From positions 558,001-622,000 of the forward strand of contig NZ_JAVAMP010000001.1 in assembly GCF_030730905.1 (NCBI RefSeq): a stretch of 64,000 nucleotides of DNA, given 5' to 3'. The translations under genes and the position numbers were made by a program. Under the pieces are notes generated by a model that was not told where the DNA came from, searched no databases, and saw only the letters and a program-made list of their open reading frames with translations. Shown here one piece after another: positions 41,072 through 50,253 of this stretch (its first letter is position 1; each line of letters opens with the position of its first letter). Source of the stretch: Chengkuizengella axinellae. GTDB lineage: Bacteria; Bacillota; Bacilli; Paenibacillales; KCTC-33759.

Positions 41072-42217
41072 ATGAGAAAAAAGCTCTGCATATTTTTCAT
41101 TGTCATTTTGTTGTTCTGCACCTCACCTCAAATTTCTTTAAGTTTAGAAAAGAATAAAATTGAATCCATTAATCAAGTGATTGTTCAAATACAAAGTTCT
41201 GAATCATCTGATCACATTTCTAGTTTGAGGATTCAATCGAATGATTTATTGAAACGGTTGGAAAAGAGTTTATCAGATAAAAATAGGATGAATTATTCAA
41301 AAGTAACTTATCATGAGCTCTCTGATGCATCATTAGTTATTGAAAACAATAAAAACAGTAAAAAATATGTAATCAGTGAACGATTTAACTTAATTGATGA
41401 AGATGAAAATATACAAATTGGATTGCCTAATCAAATAAAGAGAAAATTAAACATTTATGTGGATATGGTTCGAAAGAAGCATTATGGAGAATTGCTGACC
41501 TGGAACGAAGTAAAAGAGAAAATGCCTAAGTATACTAAATTTACAGTGATTGACTTGGAAACAGGGCTTAGTTTTAAAGTACAGAGAAGAGCAGGGAACA
41601 AACATGCAGATGTTCAGCCCTTAACAGCTGAAGATTCAAAAATAATGAAGCAAATATACAACGGTCATTGGAGTTGGAATCGAAGAGCAGTAGTCATCAA
41701 AAACGGCCATGATTCTATAGCAGGTTCTATGAATGGGATGCCTCATGGAGGGGATGGTATACCTAATAATGATTTTTCAGGTCATTTTTGCATTCATTTC
41801 TTAGGGAGTACCACTCATCGTCAAAGAAACATAGATCCCTCACATCAGTCCATGGTATATAAAGCTGCAGGAATGTGGCAGCAGTATATTCAGAATGCAA
41901 CTCCTGAAGATGTAATTGACAGTTTTTTTATAGCACTTAACCAGAAAGATTTATTTTTATTAAAGACATTATTTCCTCACAAAAATCACGAACAAATTGA
42001 CACCTTCAAAGTGGAGATGGAAGCGACTACAAAAATTCGGAAATTATCTTCTGAATCACAAGAAACAGAAAAAGATGATTTATGGTTAGCTATTCCAGTT
42101 CAGGCTGTGTTGACAACAAAACACAATAAAAATCAAATCGTAGTGTATACATTCCATTTACAAAAGAATGCAATTACAAATGTGTGGAAAATCTATTTTG
42201 TCACTAAGAATTTTTAG
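41072..42217 (+). CDS. Exported protein of unknown function next to gpr
   Basis: The 381-residue protein has a signal peptide (about residues 1-25). Its centre (about 160-265) has a striking conserved-looking block: GLSFKVQRRAGNKHADVQPL, YNGHWSWNRRAVVI, GSMNGMPHGGDGI and SGHFCIHFLGSTTHRQ. The clustered His, Asp and Cys (HGGD, HFCIH, TTH) suggest a metal- or cysteine-dependent catalytic site. A helical C-terminal region follows. I do not recognise a named family. Position 19 bases after gpr suggests sporulation expression. Terminator hairpin downstream. Confidence 0.8.
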   Translation: MRKKLCIFFIVILLFCTSPQISLSLEKNKIESINQVIVQIQSSESSDHISSLRIQSNDLLKRLEKSLSDKNRMNYSKVTYHELSDASLVIENNKNSKKYVISERFNLIDEDENIQIGLPNQIKRKLNIYVDMVRKKHYGELLTWNEVKEKMPKYTKFTVIDLETGLSFKVQRRAGNKHADVQPLTAEDSKIMKQIYNGHWSWNRRAVVIKNGHDSIAGSMNGMPHGGDGIPNNDFSGHFCIHFLGSTTHRQRNIDPSHQSMVYKAAGMWQQYIQNATPEDVIDSFFIALNQKDLFLLKTLFPHKNHEQIDTFKVEMEATTKIRKLSSESQETEKDDLWLAIPVQAVLTTKHNKNQIVVYTFHLQKNAITNVWKIYFVTKNF

Positions 42218-42310
42218 AATGGATGAATAATAATCGATAAGGGAAAATTGTTGTGAATCATACAAATAAGGCCAAAAATTTTCTTTATTTATATATGGAA
42301 TGAAAGGTTA

Positions 42311-42345
42311 TGTAAAATAAGGGGAATCATTTCCCCTTATTTTTT
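42311..42345 (+). terminator. Intrinsic terminator after the gpr-linked gene
   Basis: AAATAAGGGGAA pairs with TTCCCCTTATTT around a short loop and runs into TTTTTTG. Confidence 0.85.
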
Positions 42346-42451
42346 GTGGGCGGGATTGAAACTTCCCTCATATCAATCGTTTATATGGCGCATAATAGTC
42401 GGGATAAACATGAGTTATCTCTCCTTTTTAACGTGTTGTTGGATTATGATA

Positions 42452-42497
42452 GGTTCTATCTTTTTATTCATTTCATAGATTATAAATAAATAGATTC
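42452..42497 (+). promoter_or_regulatory. Duplicated upstream block of spoIIP copy 1
   Basis: A 46-base block with GTTCTATCTTT and TCATAGATTATAAATA is repeated before the second spoIIP gene (43817-43862). CATAGATT could be a sigma-E -10 (consensus CATACAAT). Sigma-E control is inferred from the known regulation of spoIIP. Confidence 0.5.
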
Positions 42498-42529
42498 CGC
42501 CAATCACTCATGCCGTTCTGGAGGGGAAG

Positions 42530-43792
42530 ATGATGAACCATCCTACTATAATTGGAGTTATGCTCAATGTTTTTTCAAAATTATGTATAGGAACATTTGT
42601 TGTTTATATAATACTTTCGTTAGGAAGTTTTACTCAAACCAAAATACCCGCATCTTCGATTGCTTCAATGAAAGAGCTGGGCTCTTCTGTATCAAGTTCG
42701 TTTTTTATGGATTTGATAGCCATAGAAATCCCGCAAATGAAAAATGAGTTGAATCAATCTACCTTCTCACAAAAAAAACTGTTTCACTTGACATTAAAAT
42801 ATGTAGCGAGTATTAATCCAAACGATCCAAGAAGTTTACTCGCGAGTGAAGTTCCTGGATTAAATGTGGAGAATATAGTTTTGCTTCATAACGAGGATAT
42901 GATGAAGGATGAAGACGTAATTGCATCGTCTGTATCTCCTCCAGAAATGGAGAAAAATTTTGAATTTAAGAATAACGACACCTATTTACCAGAGTTAGAT
43001 CAAATTATTGAAACCCACTCTCCTATGAATTCAAAAGAACCTTCGAACGAATCAGCTGAAGAAGGACAAAATTCAACTCTGGAATTTAAGGAAAACATCG
43101 ATTCATCTACAGATGTAATGGCTGTCAATGGAAATCCTCTCATAATGATATATCATTCGCACAATAGGGAATCATGGTTACCTGCGCTGGGACTTCCTTT
43201 AGACAGTGATCCTGATATTTATGCATTTGATGAGAGTGTTAATGTAACTTTATTAGGAAAAAGGTTGGAAGAATCTTTGAAACGATATCAGGTTGAGTCT
43301 ATCAGCTCAGATGTGGACTATAGAACAACAATAACAAATTACGAAAAAAGTGAATCTTATCATTACTCCTCAAAGACTTTGGAGGAGACTGCAGTAGTAA
43401 ACCCAACACTTAATTATTTTATTGATATTCATAGAGATGCTCAATCGAGAGACATTACAACAGCTTCAATTGAGGGGTTAGAATACGCCAAAATCTTGTT
43501 TATTGTTGGAGAAGAAAATCCAAATTGGAAAGAAAATGAACAGATTGCACATGAGATTCATGAAAAACTGGAGTCAGAATACCCAGGCATTTCAAGAGGA
43601 ATTCTACCAAAATCAAGTGATTCAGGTCATGGTGAATATAATCAATCTATCTCACCAAATAGTATATTAATCGAATTAGGGGGAGCTTATAATACATTGG
43701 AAGAAAGTTATAGAACGGTTGATGTATTAGCTGAGATTGTTGCTGAAATGATTTGGCAGGCTGAGTTGGTCTATGCTCAAGGGAGCTCATAA
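42530..43792 (+). CDS. spoIIP: Stage II sporulation protein P, copy 1
   Basis: The 420-residue peptidoglycan amidase/endopeptidase works with SpoIID and SpoIIM during engulfment of the forespore. It has an N-terminal membrane anchor (about residues 8-32), a poorly conserved acidic linker and the SpoIIP catalytic domain. The histidines lie in MIYHSHNRESWLP (about residue 207) and FIDIHRDAQSRD (about 298); the acidic residue is in LIELGGAYNTLEES (about 381). It is longer in the linker than the copy that follows. A GAGGGGAAG ribosome site precedes ATG-ATG. Confidence 0.94.
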   Translation: MMNHPTIIGVMLNVFSKLCIGTFVVYIILSLGSFTQTKIPASSIASMKELGSSVSSSFFMDLIAIEIPQMKNELNQSTFSQKKLFHLTLKYVASINPNDPRSLLASEVPGLNVENIVLLHNEDMMKDEDVIASSVSPPEMEKNFEFKNNDTYLPELDQIIETHSPMNSKEPSNESAEEGQNSTLEFKENIDSSTDVMAVNGNPLIMIYHSHNRESWLPALGLPLDSDPDIYAFDESVNVTLLGKRLEESLKRYQVESISSDVDYRTTITNYEKSESYHYSSKTLEETAVVNPTLNYFIDIHRDAQSRDITTASIEGLEYAKILFIVGEENPNWKENEQIAHEIHEKLESEYPGISRGILPKSSDSGHGEYNQSISPNSILIELGGAYNTLEESYRTVDVLAEIVAEMIWQAELVYAQGSS

Positions 43793-43816
43793 AACTTAAA
43801 AAATCTAGTAAAAACT

Positions 43817-43862
43817 AGTTCTATCTTTATTAAAATATCATAGATTATAAATAGATAGATTC
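43817..43862 (+). promoter_or_regulatory. Duplicated upstream block of spoIIP copy 2
   Basis: Same block as 42452-42497: AGTTCTATCTTT, then TCATAGATTATAAATA and GATAGATTC at the same distances. Probable promoter retained after tandem duplication. Confidence 0.5.
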
Positions 43863-43892
43863 ATTAAAGACATGCTGCTGTGGAGGAAAATT

Positions 43893-45107
43893 ATGAACAA
43901 CCAATCTACGATTGTTGGAGTGTTATTGAGAGTTTTTTCAATTATATCAATGGGAACACTTGCTATTTTTTTGATGTTATCGATTGGTAGTTTTACCCAA
44001 TCGAAGATGGTTACCTCTCCTTTTGATTCAATGAAGGGGCTAGGTACTTCTGTATCAAGTCAGTTTTTCATGGATATGATGGCAGTTGAAATACCTCAAA
44101 TGAAAAGTGATATAAACAGCTCCACCTTTTCACAAAAAAATGTTCTTCATTTTGTATTTCGATATGTGACCAGCATTAATCCCAAAGACCCAAAAAGTTT
44201 GTTAGCTAATGAAGTACCTGGTTTAGCTATGGAAAAAGCGATATTGTTGCGAGGTGGTTCAAATATAGATGAAGTGGTTGAACCTCTTGATTTACGTCCC
44301 CCCAGTCAACCAGTAGAACTTGATAAGAATATAGATAATATAAAGGTAGATACTATTATAGAAACAAATTCCTCTGATAATGATGAGAAACCTATAAGTG
44401 AAACCAATAAACAAGAAGAAAGCACAACAAATCAATCTAATGAGCAGCCAATAGTAGAGCCAGCAGCAGGAGGCAATCCTCTTGTTTTTATATATCACTC
44501 TCATAACAGGGAATCATGGTTGCCAGAATCAGGTCAAGCCTATGATGAAAATATAAATATTATATCCTTAGGTAAAAGATTAGAAAAATCCCTGAAAAAT
44601 CTAGGAGTTGTAGCTGTTAGTTCAAAAAAAGATTATAAAACTACTGTAGCGGATTACAATTGGAATTTTTCATATAAATATTCTTTGAAAACACTAGAAG
44701 AAGCTTATGTTGTGAATTCATCTTTACAATATTTTATTGATATTCATAGAGACAGCCAACCAAGGGATATAACAACTGTTGAAATTGATGGGGAAAACTA
44801 TGCTCAATTTTACTTCATCATTGGTGCCAATAATCCGAATTGGAGAGAAAATGAATCATTTGCATACAAGATAAATGAAGCATTGGAAAAAACACATCCT
44901 GGTATCTCCAGAGGTGTTTGGTCAAAATCAAGCATTTATGGTAATGGTGAATATAACCAGTCATTTTCTCCTAATAGTGTAGTGATTGAAATAGGAGGCG
45001 TTGAAAATACGCTTGAGGAATCTAATCGTTCAATCGATCTTCTAGCTAAGGTGTTATCAGAAATCGTTTGGGAGGCAGAGAAGGTTGATGCAGGAGTAGG
45101 AGGTTAA
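43893..45107 (+). CDS. spoIIP: Stage II sporulation protein P, copy 2
   Basis: The 404-residue paralogue lies 100 bases behind copy 1 and is similar along its whole length, including the anchor, SQFFMDMMAVEIPQMKSDI and the catalytic blocks FIYHSHNRESWLP (about residue 199), FIDIHRDSQPRD (about 283) and VIEIGGVENTLEES (about 366). All putative catalytic residues are kept, so both copies should be active. The acidic linker differs most. The ATG at 43893 follows GGAGG; an ATG at 43872 without a ribosome site is rejected. Confidence 0.93.
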   Translation: MNNQSTIVGVLLRVFSIISMGTLAIFLMLSIGSFTQSKMVTSPFDSMKGLGTSVSSQFFMDMMAVEIPQMKSDINSSTFSQKNVLHFVFRYVTSINPKDPKSLLANEVPGLAMEKAILLRGGSNIDEVVEPLDLRPPSQPVELDKNIDNIKVDTIIETNSSDNDEKPISETNKQEESTTNQSNEQPIVEPAAGGNPLVFIYHSHNRESWLPESGQAYDENINIISLGKRLEKSLKNLGVVAVSSKKDYKTTVADYNWNFSYKYSLKTLEEAYVVNSSLQYFIDIHRDSQPRDITTVEIDGENYAQFYFIIGANNPNWRENESFAYKINEALEKTHPGISRGVWSKSSIYGNGEYNQSFSPNSVVIEIGGVENTLEESNRSIDLLAKVLSEIVWEAEKVDAGVGG

Positions 45108-45114
45108 TGAGAAT

Positions 45115-45441
45115 ATGCTTCGATTTAGTATTCAATTATTAATTCTGTTTTTTGTAGTAAGCTTTTGTGTCTTTTTTGGGGTAGAGTTGGCTAAGGAAGG
45201 TATTGAAGAAATACACGGTCCCTTAGAAGCAAATTCAGAAAGTGTTCCTACGACTGTTGAAGTCCAACCTCAAGATGAAGAAGTATCTGTAGAAAAGAAG
45301 GATGATTCTAATAAATTAGATTTAAACAAACCCATTCCTGAACCAACTGGTGTAGGTGTCAAGATAGGAGACGTTCTTCAATCAACAGCTCACAAAAGTG
45401 TAGAGATTATTGTGTCCATATTTAATGCGGTGTTTTCTTAA
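45115..45441 (+). CDS. yqxA: YqxA-like membrane protein (DUF3679)
   Basis: The 108-residue protein has one N-terminal membrane helix (about residues 5-24) followed by [14 protein letters not shown] and an acidic, polar tail. Size, topology and position between spoIIP and lepA match yqxA of B. subtilis; the tail here is longer and diverged. It starts 7 bases after spoIIP copy 2 and is co-transcribed with it. Function unknown, probably linked to sporulation. Confidence 0.72.
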   Translation: MLRFSIQLLILFFVVSFCVFFGVELAKEGIEEIHGPLEANSESVPTTVEVQPQDEEVSVEKKDDSNKLDLNKPIPEPTGVGVKIGDVLQSTAHKSVEIIVSIFNAVFS

Positions 45442-45485
45442 GCTCTCCCCCATTCAGAAAGGAAGGTTCACTTTACGTTCACTTA

Positions 45486-45494
45486 TGTTATAAT
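45486..45494 (+). promoter_or_regulatory. Extended -10 promoter of lepA
   Basis: TGTTATAAT (TG-N-TATAAT) at 45486-45494 with a weak TTCACT -35 sixteen bases upstream (45467-45472), 40 bases before the lepA start. Confidence 0.65.
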
Positions 45495-45533
45495 AAAGGG
45501 AATGTATATTTGCAAGTAATATGGGGGTTTAGC

Positions 45534-47348
45534 ATGACAGACGTACATGAAAGACAAAGTCGAATTCGAAATTTTTCAATAATAGCGCATATCGATCACG
45601 GAAAATCAACATTGGCAGATCGAATTTTAGAATTTACAGGCGCGTTAACCTCACGGGAAATGCAAGACCAAGTATTGGACAAGATGGATTTAGAGAGGGA
45701 ACGCGGCATTACAATAAAATTGCAAGCTGTGCGATTAAATTACACTGCAAAAGACGGTCAAGAATATATTTTAAACTTAATTGACACTCCAGGGCATGTA
45801 GACTTTACATATGAGGTTTCTCGCAGTTTAGCGGCGTGTGAAGGAGCTTTGCTTGTAGTTGATGCAGCACAAGGTACAGAGGCTCAAACTTTAGCCAATG
45901 TGTACTTAGCTTTAGATAATAATTTAGAAATATTGCCAGTGATTAATAAAATTGACTTGCCAAGTGCTGAGCCTGAACGGGTTAAGCAGGAGGTTGAAGA
46001 TGTAATCGGGTTGGATGCAAGTGATGCAGTTTTAGCTTCAGCTAAAGCAGGCATAGGGATTGAAGATATTCTTGAACAAGTGGTAACAAAAGTTCCGGCC
46101 CCATCTGGTGATGCGAACAATCCATTAAAAGCATTGATATTTGATTCGCATTATGATGCTTATAAAGGTGTGATTGTATATGTTCGTGTCATTGATGGAT
46201 CAATAAAGTCAGGAACTAAAATTAAAATGATGGCTACGGATAAAACATTTGAGGTTATAGAAGTAGGTGCATTTAAGCCAAACATGTCCATCGTGGATGA
46301 GCTTCAGATTGGAGATGTTGGATTTATCGTAGCTGGAATTAAAAATGTGAAGGATACACGAGTAGGGGATACCGTAACAGATGCGACAAACCCTGCAACA
46401 GAGCCATTACCTGGTTATAGAAAAATCAATCCTATGGTTTATTGTGGATTGTATCCAATTGATACAGCTGATTACAATGATCTTAGGGAAGCGCTGGAGA
46501 AACTTGAATTAAACGATGCTTCTTTAAAGTATGAACCAGAAACCTCTAGTGCATTAGGTTTTGGTTTCCGTTGCGGATTTTTAGGTTTACTTCACATGGA
46601 AATCATTCAAGAGCGTATTGAACGTGAATTTAATATTCCACTAATCACAACAGCTCCGAGTGTTATTTTTAGAGTGACACAAACAAGTGGAGAAATGATT
46701 GAAATTGATAACCCTTCAAACATGCCCGATCCACAAAAAGTGGATTATATTGAAGAACCTTATGTAAAAGCGTCAATCATAGTACCCAATGATTTTGTGG
46801 GTGCTGTGATGGATCTGTGTCAAAATAAACGAGGCGACTTTATAAATATGGAGTATTTAGATACAAACCGAGTCCAAGTCATGTATGATATTCCGTTATC
46901 TGAGGTTGTTTACGACTTTTTTGATATTTTAAAATCCAGTACTAAAGGATATGCTTCGTTTGATTATGAAGTATCAGATTATAAACAGTCTAAATTAGTT
47001 AAAATGGATATTTTGTTGAATGGTGAGCAGGTGGATGCTTTGTCATTCATCGTTCATCGTGATAAAGCCTTTTATAGAGGGCGTGCAATTTGCGGGAAGT
47101 TAAAGGATTTAATTCCTCGTCAAATGTTTGAAGTACCTATTCAAGCGGCGATTGGACAAAAAATTATAGCTCGTGAAACGGTTAAGGCTATGCGCAAAAA
47201 CGTACTTGCTAAATGTTATGGTGGTGACATTTCGAGAAAGAGAAAACTTCTTGAAAAACAAAAAGAAGGTAAAAAACGAATGAAGCAAGTAGGAAATGTT
47301 GAAGTGCCTCAAGAAGCCTTTATGTCTGTTTTGAAGTTGGATGAATAG
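45534..47348 (+). CDS. lepA: Elongation factor 4 (LepA)
   Basis: The 604-residue translational GTPase acts on stalled or forming ribosomes. G1 is [13 protein letters not shown] (about residue 18), G2 has RERGITIK, G3 is DTPGHVDF and G4 is NKIDLP. The LepA-specific C-terminal domain is present ([20 protein letters not shown]). The ATG at 45534 follows GGGGG; the upstream in-frame ATG-less extension is not needed. It keeps its place after spoIIP-yqxA. Confidence 0.96.
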   Translation: MTDVHERQSRIRNFSIIAHIDHGKSTLADRILEFTGALTSREMQDQVLDKMDLERERGITIKLQAVRLNYTAKDGQEYILNLIDTPGHVDFTYEVSRSLAACEGALLVVDAAQGTEAQTLANVYLALDNNLEILPVINKIDLPSAEPERVKQEVEDVIGLDASDAVLASAKAGIGIEDILEQVVTKVPAPSGDANNPLKALIFDSHYDAYKGVIVYVRVIDGSIKSGTKIKMMATDKTFEVIEVGAFKPNMSIVDELQIGDVGFIVAGIKNVKDTRVGDTVTDATNPATEPLPGYRKINPMVYCGLYPIDTADYNDLREALEKLELNDASLKYEPETSSALGFGFRCGFLGLLHMEIIQERIEREFNIPLITTAPSVIFRVTQTSGEMIEIDNPSNMPDPQKVDYIEEPYVKASIIVPNDFVGAVMDLCQNKRGDFINMEYLDTNRVQVMYDIPLSEVVYDFFDILKSSTKGYASFDYEVSDYKQSKLVKMDILLNGEQVDALSFIVHRDKAFYRGRAICGKLKDLIPRQMFEVPIQAAIGQKIIARETVKAMRKNVLAKCYGGDISRKRKLLEKQKEGKKRMKQVGNVEVPQEAFMSVLKLDE

Positions 47349-47411
47349 AATCAAATTAGGGGTTGATGAATGTCCCTATTGTATAAAGTTCACTTAATAG
47401 TATGAGCAAAG

Positions 47412-47438
47412 CTAAGACCGAGATGAATTCTCGGTCTT
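47412..47438 (+). terminator. Probable terminator after lepA
   Basis: AAGACCGAG and CTCGGTCTT form a stem around ATGAATT; the T-run is short, so termination may be partial. Confidence 0.55.
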
Positions 47439-47443
47439 TCAGG

Positions 47444-47490
47444 TTGGACAACATCTCCCAGAGACTCTGAAAGAAGTTTTTGTTCAATTT
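47444..47490 (+). repeat. Dispersed intergenic repeat, family B, copy 3
   Basis: Contains CATCTCCCAGAGACTCTGAA, then AGAAGTTTTTGTTCAATTT, shared in diverged form with 38356-38395 and 5688-5731. Confidence 0.4.
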
Positions 47491-47579
47491 GAACACGATA
47501 CTAGACCTTCTTGCGAAAAAAAGAGGGAGATAAAGGTCTTATTTTTGATTTATTTTTTCCACTGATTGGGGGAGCTCAT

Positions 47580-48392
47580 ATGGAATTATGGGAATTAATA
47601 AAATATATATTTTTAGGTGTTTTACAAGGTTTTACTGAACCAATTCCTGTTTCTTCTAGTGGTCATGTTCTGTTAGCACGACATTGGTTCGGAATAGAGG
47701 TGGAGGGACTTAGTTTTGAAATATTGGTCAACTTTGCCTCCTTGCTTGCAGTATTGCTTATTTATCGAGCAGATCTGATGCAACTTACGAAACATGGCTT
47801 CACTTTTTTAAAAACAAGGGAAACTAGGTATAAGCGGGACTTTATGTTTATTGTTTATTTAATCATCGCAACGATTCCTGCAGCAATATTAGGACTTACT
47901 TTTGAGGATACTATTTCAAGTATATTTAATGAAAATGATGTAAAAGTGATAGGTTTTGCCTTAATCGTAACAGGTATTGCCTTATTTATAATTAGAAATT
48001 TAAAAGGTAGAAAAAACGACCAGAATATTACTTTAGTGGATGCTGTGATTGTTGGTTTAGCTCAAGCTGTTGCACTGATTCCTGGAATTAGCCGTTCAGG
48101 TGCTACAATTGTTGCAGCACTTGCAAGAGGATGGAAGCAAGAAACGGCGATGCGGTTTTCGTTCTTTTTATATATCCCAATTAGTGTGGGAGTCATGGTA
48201 TTTGGATTATCGGACATGATTAATGAACCTGGTATCGAATCTAGAATTTTACCTTATACACTTGCGTTTCTTGGAGCATTTGTTGCTTCCTATTTTTCAC
48301 TGAAATGGTTTATGGGGATTATGCAAAGAGGGAACTTAATTATTTTCACTGTTTACTGTTTGATCATCGGAGCCGCTGTGTTGATATTCTAA
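47580..48392 (+). CDS. uppP: Undecaprenyl-diphosphatase
   Basis: The 270-residue BacA-type enzyme recycles undecaprenyl diphosphate to the monophosphate carrier for cell-wall synthesis. The family motifs GFTEPIPVSSSGHVLL (about residue 15) and ALIPGISRSGATI (about 170) hold the catalytic residues; seven to eight helices are predicted. In most relatives the first motif reads LTEFLPISSTGH, so this belongs to the divergent PIPVSSSGH subgroup. The ATG at 47580 follows GGGGGAG; an ATG at 47511 upstream lacks a ribosome site. Confidence 0.94.
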   Translation: MELWELIKYIFLGVLQGFTEPIPVSSSGHVLLARHWFGIEVEGLSFEILVNFASLLAVLLIYRADLMQLTKHGFTFLKTRETRYKRDFMFIVYLIIATIPAAILGLTFEDTISSIFNENDVKVIGFALIVTGIALFIIRNLKGRKNDQNITLVDAVIVGLAQAVALIPGISRSGATIVAALARGWKQETAMRFSFFLYIPISVGVMVFGLSDMINEPGIESRILPYTLAFLGAFVASYFSLKWFMGIMQRGNLIIFTVYCLIIGAAVLIF

Positions 48393-48449
48393 GGCAGTAC
48401 TGCTTGACTACTTATAACATTTAATATAAATAAAGAAAAGGATACTATC

Positions 48450-49601
48450 ATGAACATTATCAAATCAACTGCAAAAGCTGTATATATTCATATTCCCTTT
48501 TGTAAACATAAATGTTATTATTGCGATTTTAATACGTACGCACTTCCAGTGCCTCCAATCGATGAATATTTAGTAGCTTTAGAAAAAGAATTGCAAGCTA
48601 CTGTCGTTCAATTCCCTCCTGAAGAAATTGAGACGATTTTTGTAGGTGGAGGAACTCCCACGATATTTGATGCCCGGCAAATGAACGTTTTTTTGAAAAT
48701 CATCAATCGGTATTTTCCTAATCAGCATGATCAGATTGAATTCACAATGGAAGCAAACCCAGGCACTACAGACATAAAAAAGTTAGAGGTGATGAAAGCA
48801 GGGGGAGTAAATCGCATCAGCTTTGGGGTTCAATCCTTTCAGAATGAAATATTAAAGGATATAGGGAGAATCCATGACACTTCAGAAGTATATGAAAGTA
48901 TAAAAAACGCTAAAACAATAGGTTTCGATAATTTATCAATTGATTTAATGTTCGGATTGCCAAATCAAACCTTGAAGAATATGGAGGAAAGCCTTGAAAA
49001 AGCTTTATCCCTCGATTTACAACATTATTCTATATACAGCCTAAAGGTTGAAGAAAATACAGTTTTTCATTCTTTACATCAAAAAGACAAGCTCCCACTT
49101 CCTCCTGAAGAGGAAGAGGTAAATATGTTTTTGCTCATTATGAATCGTTTGAGTGAAGCTGGGTATACCCAATATGAAATCAGTAATTTTGCCTTACCTG
49201 GTTTTGAGAGCATGCATAATAAGATGTACTGGAACAATAAGAGCTATTACGGTATCGGTGCAGGAGCACACAGCTATTTACAAGGGACAAGGTATATCAA
49301 TGTAAAGGGAATTCAAGATTATTTACAGGCTGTGAAACAAGGGTTGCCTGTTGCAGAAAAACATCAAGTGAGTCAACAAGAGGCAATGGAAGACTTTATG
49401 ATGGTCGGATTGCGTTTGATGAGTGGTGTAGATAGAGAGAATTTCTTTAATCAATTTGGTTGTACTATGGAACAAAAGTTTGAAAAGCAATTGGATAAAT
49501 TGATAAGTCGTCAATTATTAGAGACAACTAGTAATGGATTTAAATTAACAAAACAGGGGATATTGCTAGGGAATGAAGTATTTGCTGAATTTATCTCCTA
49601 G
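48450..49601 (+). CDS. hemW: HemW, radical SAM heme chaperone
   Basis: The 383-residue protein has the radical SAM cluster motif CKHKCYYCDF (CxxxCxxC, about residue 17), FVGGGTPTIF, the GVQSFQNEILKDIGRIH block and the C-terminal HemN-like domain. HemW carries heme and is often mistaken for oxygen-independent coproporphyrinogen oxidase; it has no extra cysteine beyond the cluster of HemN. It lies between lepA and hrcA, as in other Bacillales. Confidence 0.94.
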   Translation: MNIIKSTAKAVYIHIPFCKHKCYYCDFNTYALPVPPIDEYLVALEKELQATVVQFPPEEIETIFVGGGTPTIFDARQMNVFLKIINRYFPNQHDQIEFTMEANPGTTDIKKLEVMKAGGVNRISFGVQSFQNEILKDIGRIHDTSEVYESIKNAKTIGFDNLSIDLMFGLPNQTLKNMEESLEKALSLDLQHYSIYSLKVEENTVFHSLHQKDKLPLPPEEEEVNMFLLIMNRLSEAGYTQYEISNFALPGFESMHNKMYWNNKSYYGIGAGAHSYLQGTRYINVKGIQDYLQAVKQGLPVAEKHQVSQQEAMEDFMMVGLRLMSGVDRENFFNQFGCTMEQKFEKQLDKLISRQLLETTSNGFKLTKQGILLGNEVFAEFIS

Positions 49602-49655
49602 TCAAATGAATTTGAAAAACGTATTTTGCATGATTGGTGGAGGAATAAGAAAAAA

Positions 49656-50129
49656 TTGAAAATAAACATAAGACTAGCCCAACAAATCGATATAGATGTT
49701 ATGTTTGAAATCATTTCGTATTATGCTAATGATGGCATTATGCTGCCAAGATCAAAAAACATATTATTGCATCAGTTAAATGATTTTGCTGTTGTTGAAG
49801 TGAACGGGGAAGTAATCGGATGCGGCTCTCTTTGTCAATTAGGAGACGATTTAGTTGAAGTTCGTTCTTTTGGAGTGTTGCCGATTTATAAAGGTCAGGG
49901 TTTAGGAAAAAAACTGCTTCAATTTTTAGTTCATGAGGCTAGTTTAAGAAAAATCCCAAACGTTATGGCATTAACTTATGAAGTTGAGTTTTTTACAAGG
50001 AATGGTTTTGAAGTGGTAGATAAGGAGATTTTTCCTGAAAAGGTATGGAAAGATTGCATCCATTGTAAAAAACTAGATTGCTGCGATGAAATTGCTGTGT
50101 TAAAAAAACTGGATTCACTTGACAACTAA
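49656..50129 (+). CDS. GNAT family N-acetyltransferase (ArgA-like)
   Basis: The protein is a single GNAT domain (157 residues from the TTG at 49656; an in-frame TTG at 49626 gives 167). Acetyl-CoA binding is marked by VRSFGVLPIYKGQGLGKKLLQ near residue 78. The C-terminus has a cysteine-rich end, WKDCIHCKKLDCCDEIAV, as in N-acetylglutamate-synthase-like proteins of the YjcF/ArgA type. A GGAGG lies 12 bases before the chosen TTG. It sits directly before hrcA, and the hrcA promoter lies in its last codons. Acceptor unknown. Confidence 0.85.
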   Translation: MKINIRLAQQIDIDVMFEIISYYANDGIMLPRSKNILLHQLNDFAVVEVNGEVIGCGSLCQLGDDLVEVRSFGVLPIYKGQGLGKKLLQFLVHEASLRKIPNVMALTYEVEFFTRNGFEVVDKEIFPEKVWKDCIHCKKLDCCDEIAVLKKLDSLDN

Positions 50130-50148
50130 TGATTTGATTTGGTATTTT
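50119..50148 (+). promoter_or_regulatory. Predicted sigma-A promoter of the hrcA operon
   Basis: TTGACA at 50119-50124 and TATTTT at 50143-50148 are 18 bases apart and stand just upstream of the CIRCE operator. Confidence 0.6.
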
Positions 50149-50159
50149 GTTATTAGTGA

Positions 50160-50186
50160 TTAGCACTCGACTTAAATGAGTGCTAA
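50160..50186. promoter_or_regulatory. CIRCE operator
   Basis: TTAGCACTC-N9-GAGTGCTAA is a perfect CIRCE element, the binding site of HrcA. It controls the hrcA-grpE-dnaK-dnaJ heat-shock operon. Confidence 0.98.
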
Positions 50187-50253
50187 CGACAACTAAATTG
50201 ACGTTGGTCATACGTTTACTTCACATTTGTGGGTAATTTGAGGAGGGAAAGTC

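Noticed and set aside
42311-42345. AAATAAGGGGAA hairpin as a fourth copy of the 28987-29113 repeat
   Set aside because: The similarity is limited to AATAAGGGGAAT and the structure is an ordinary terminator.
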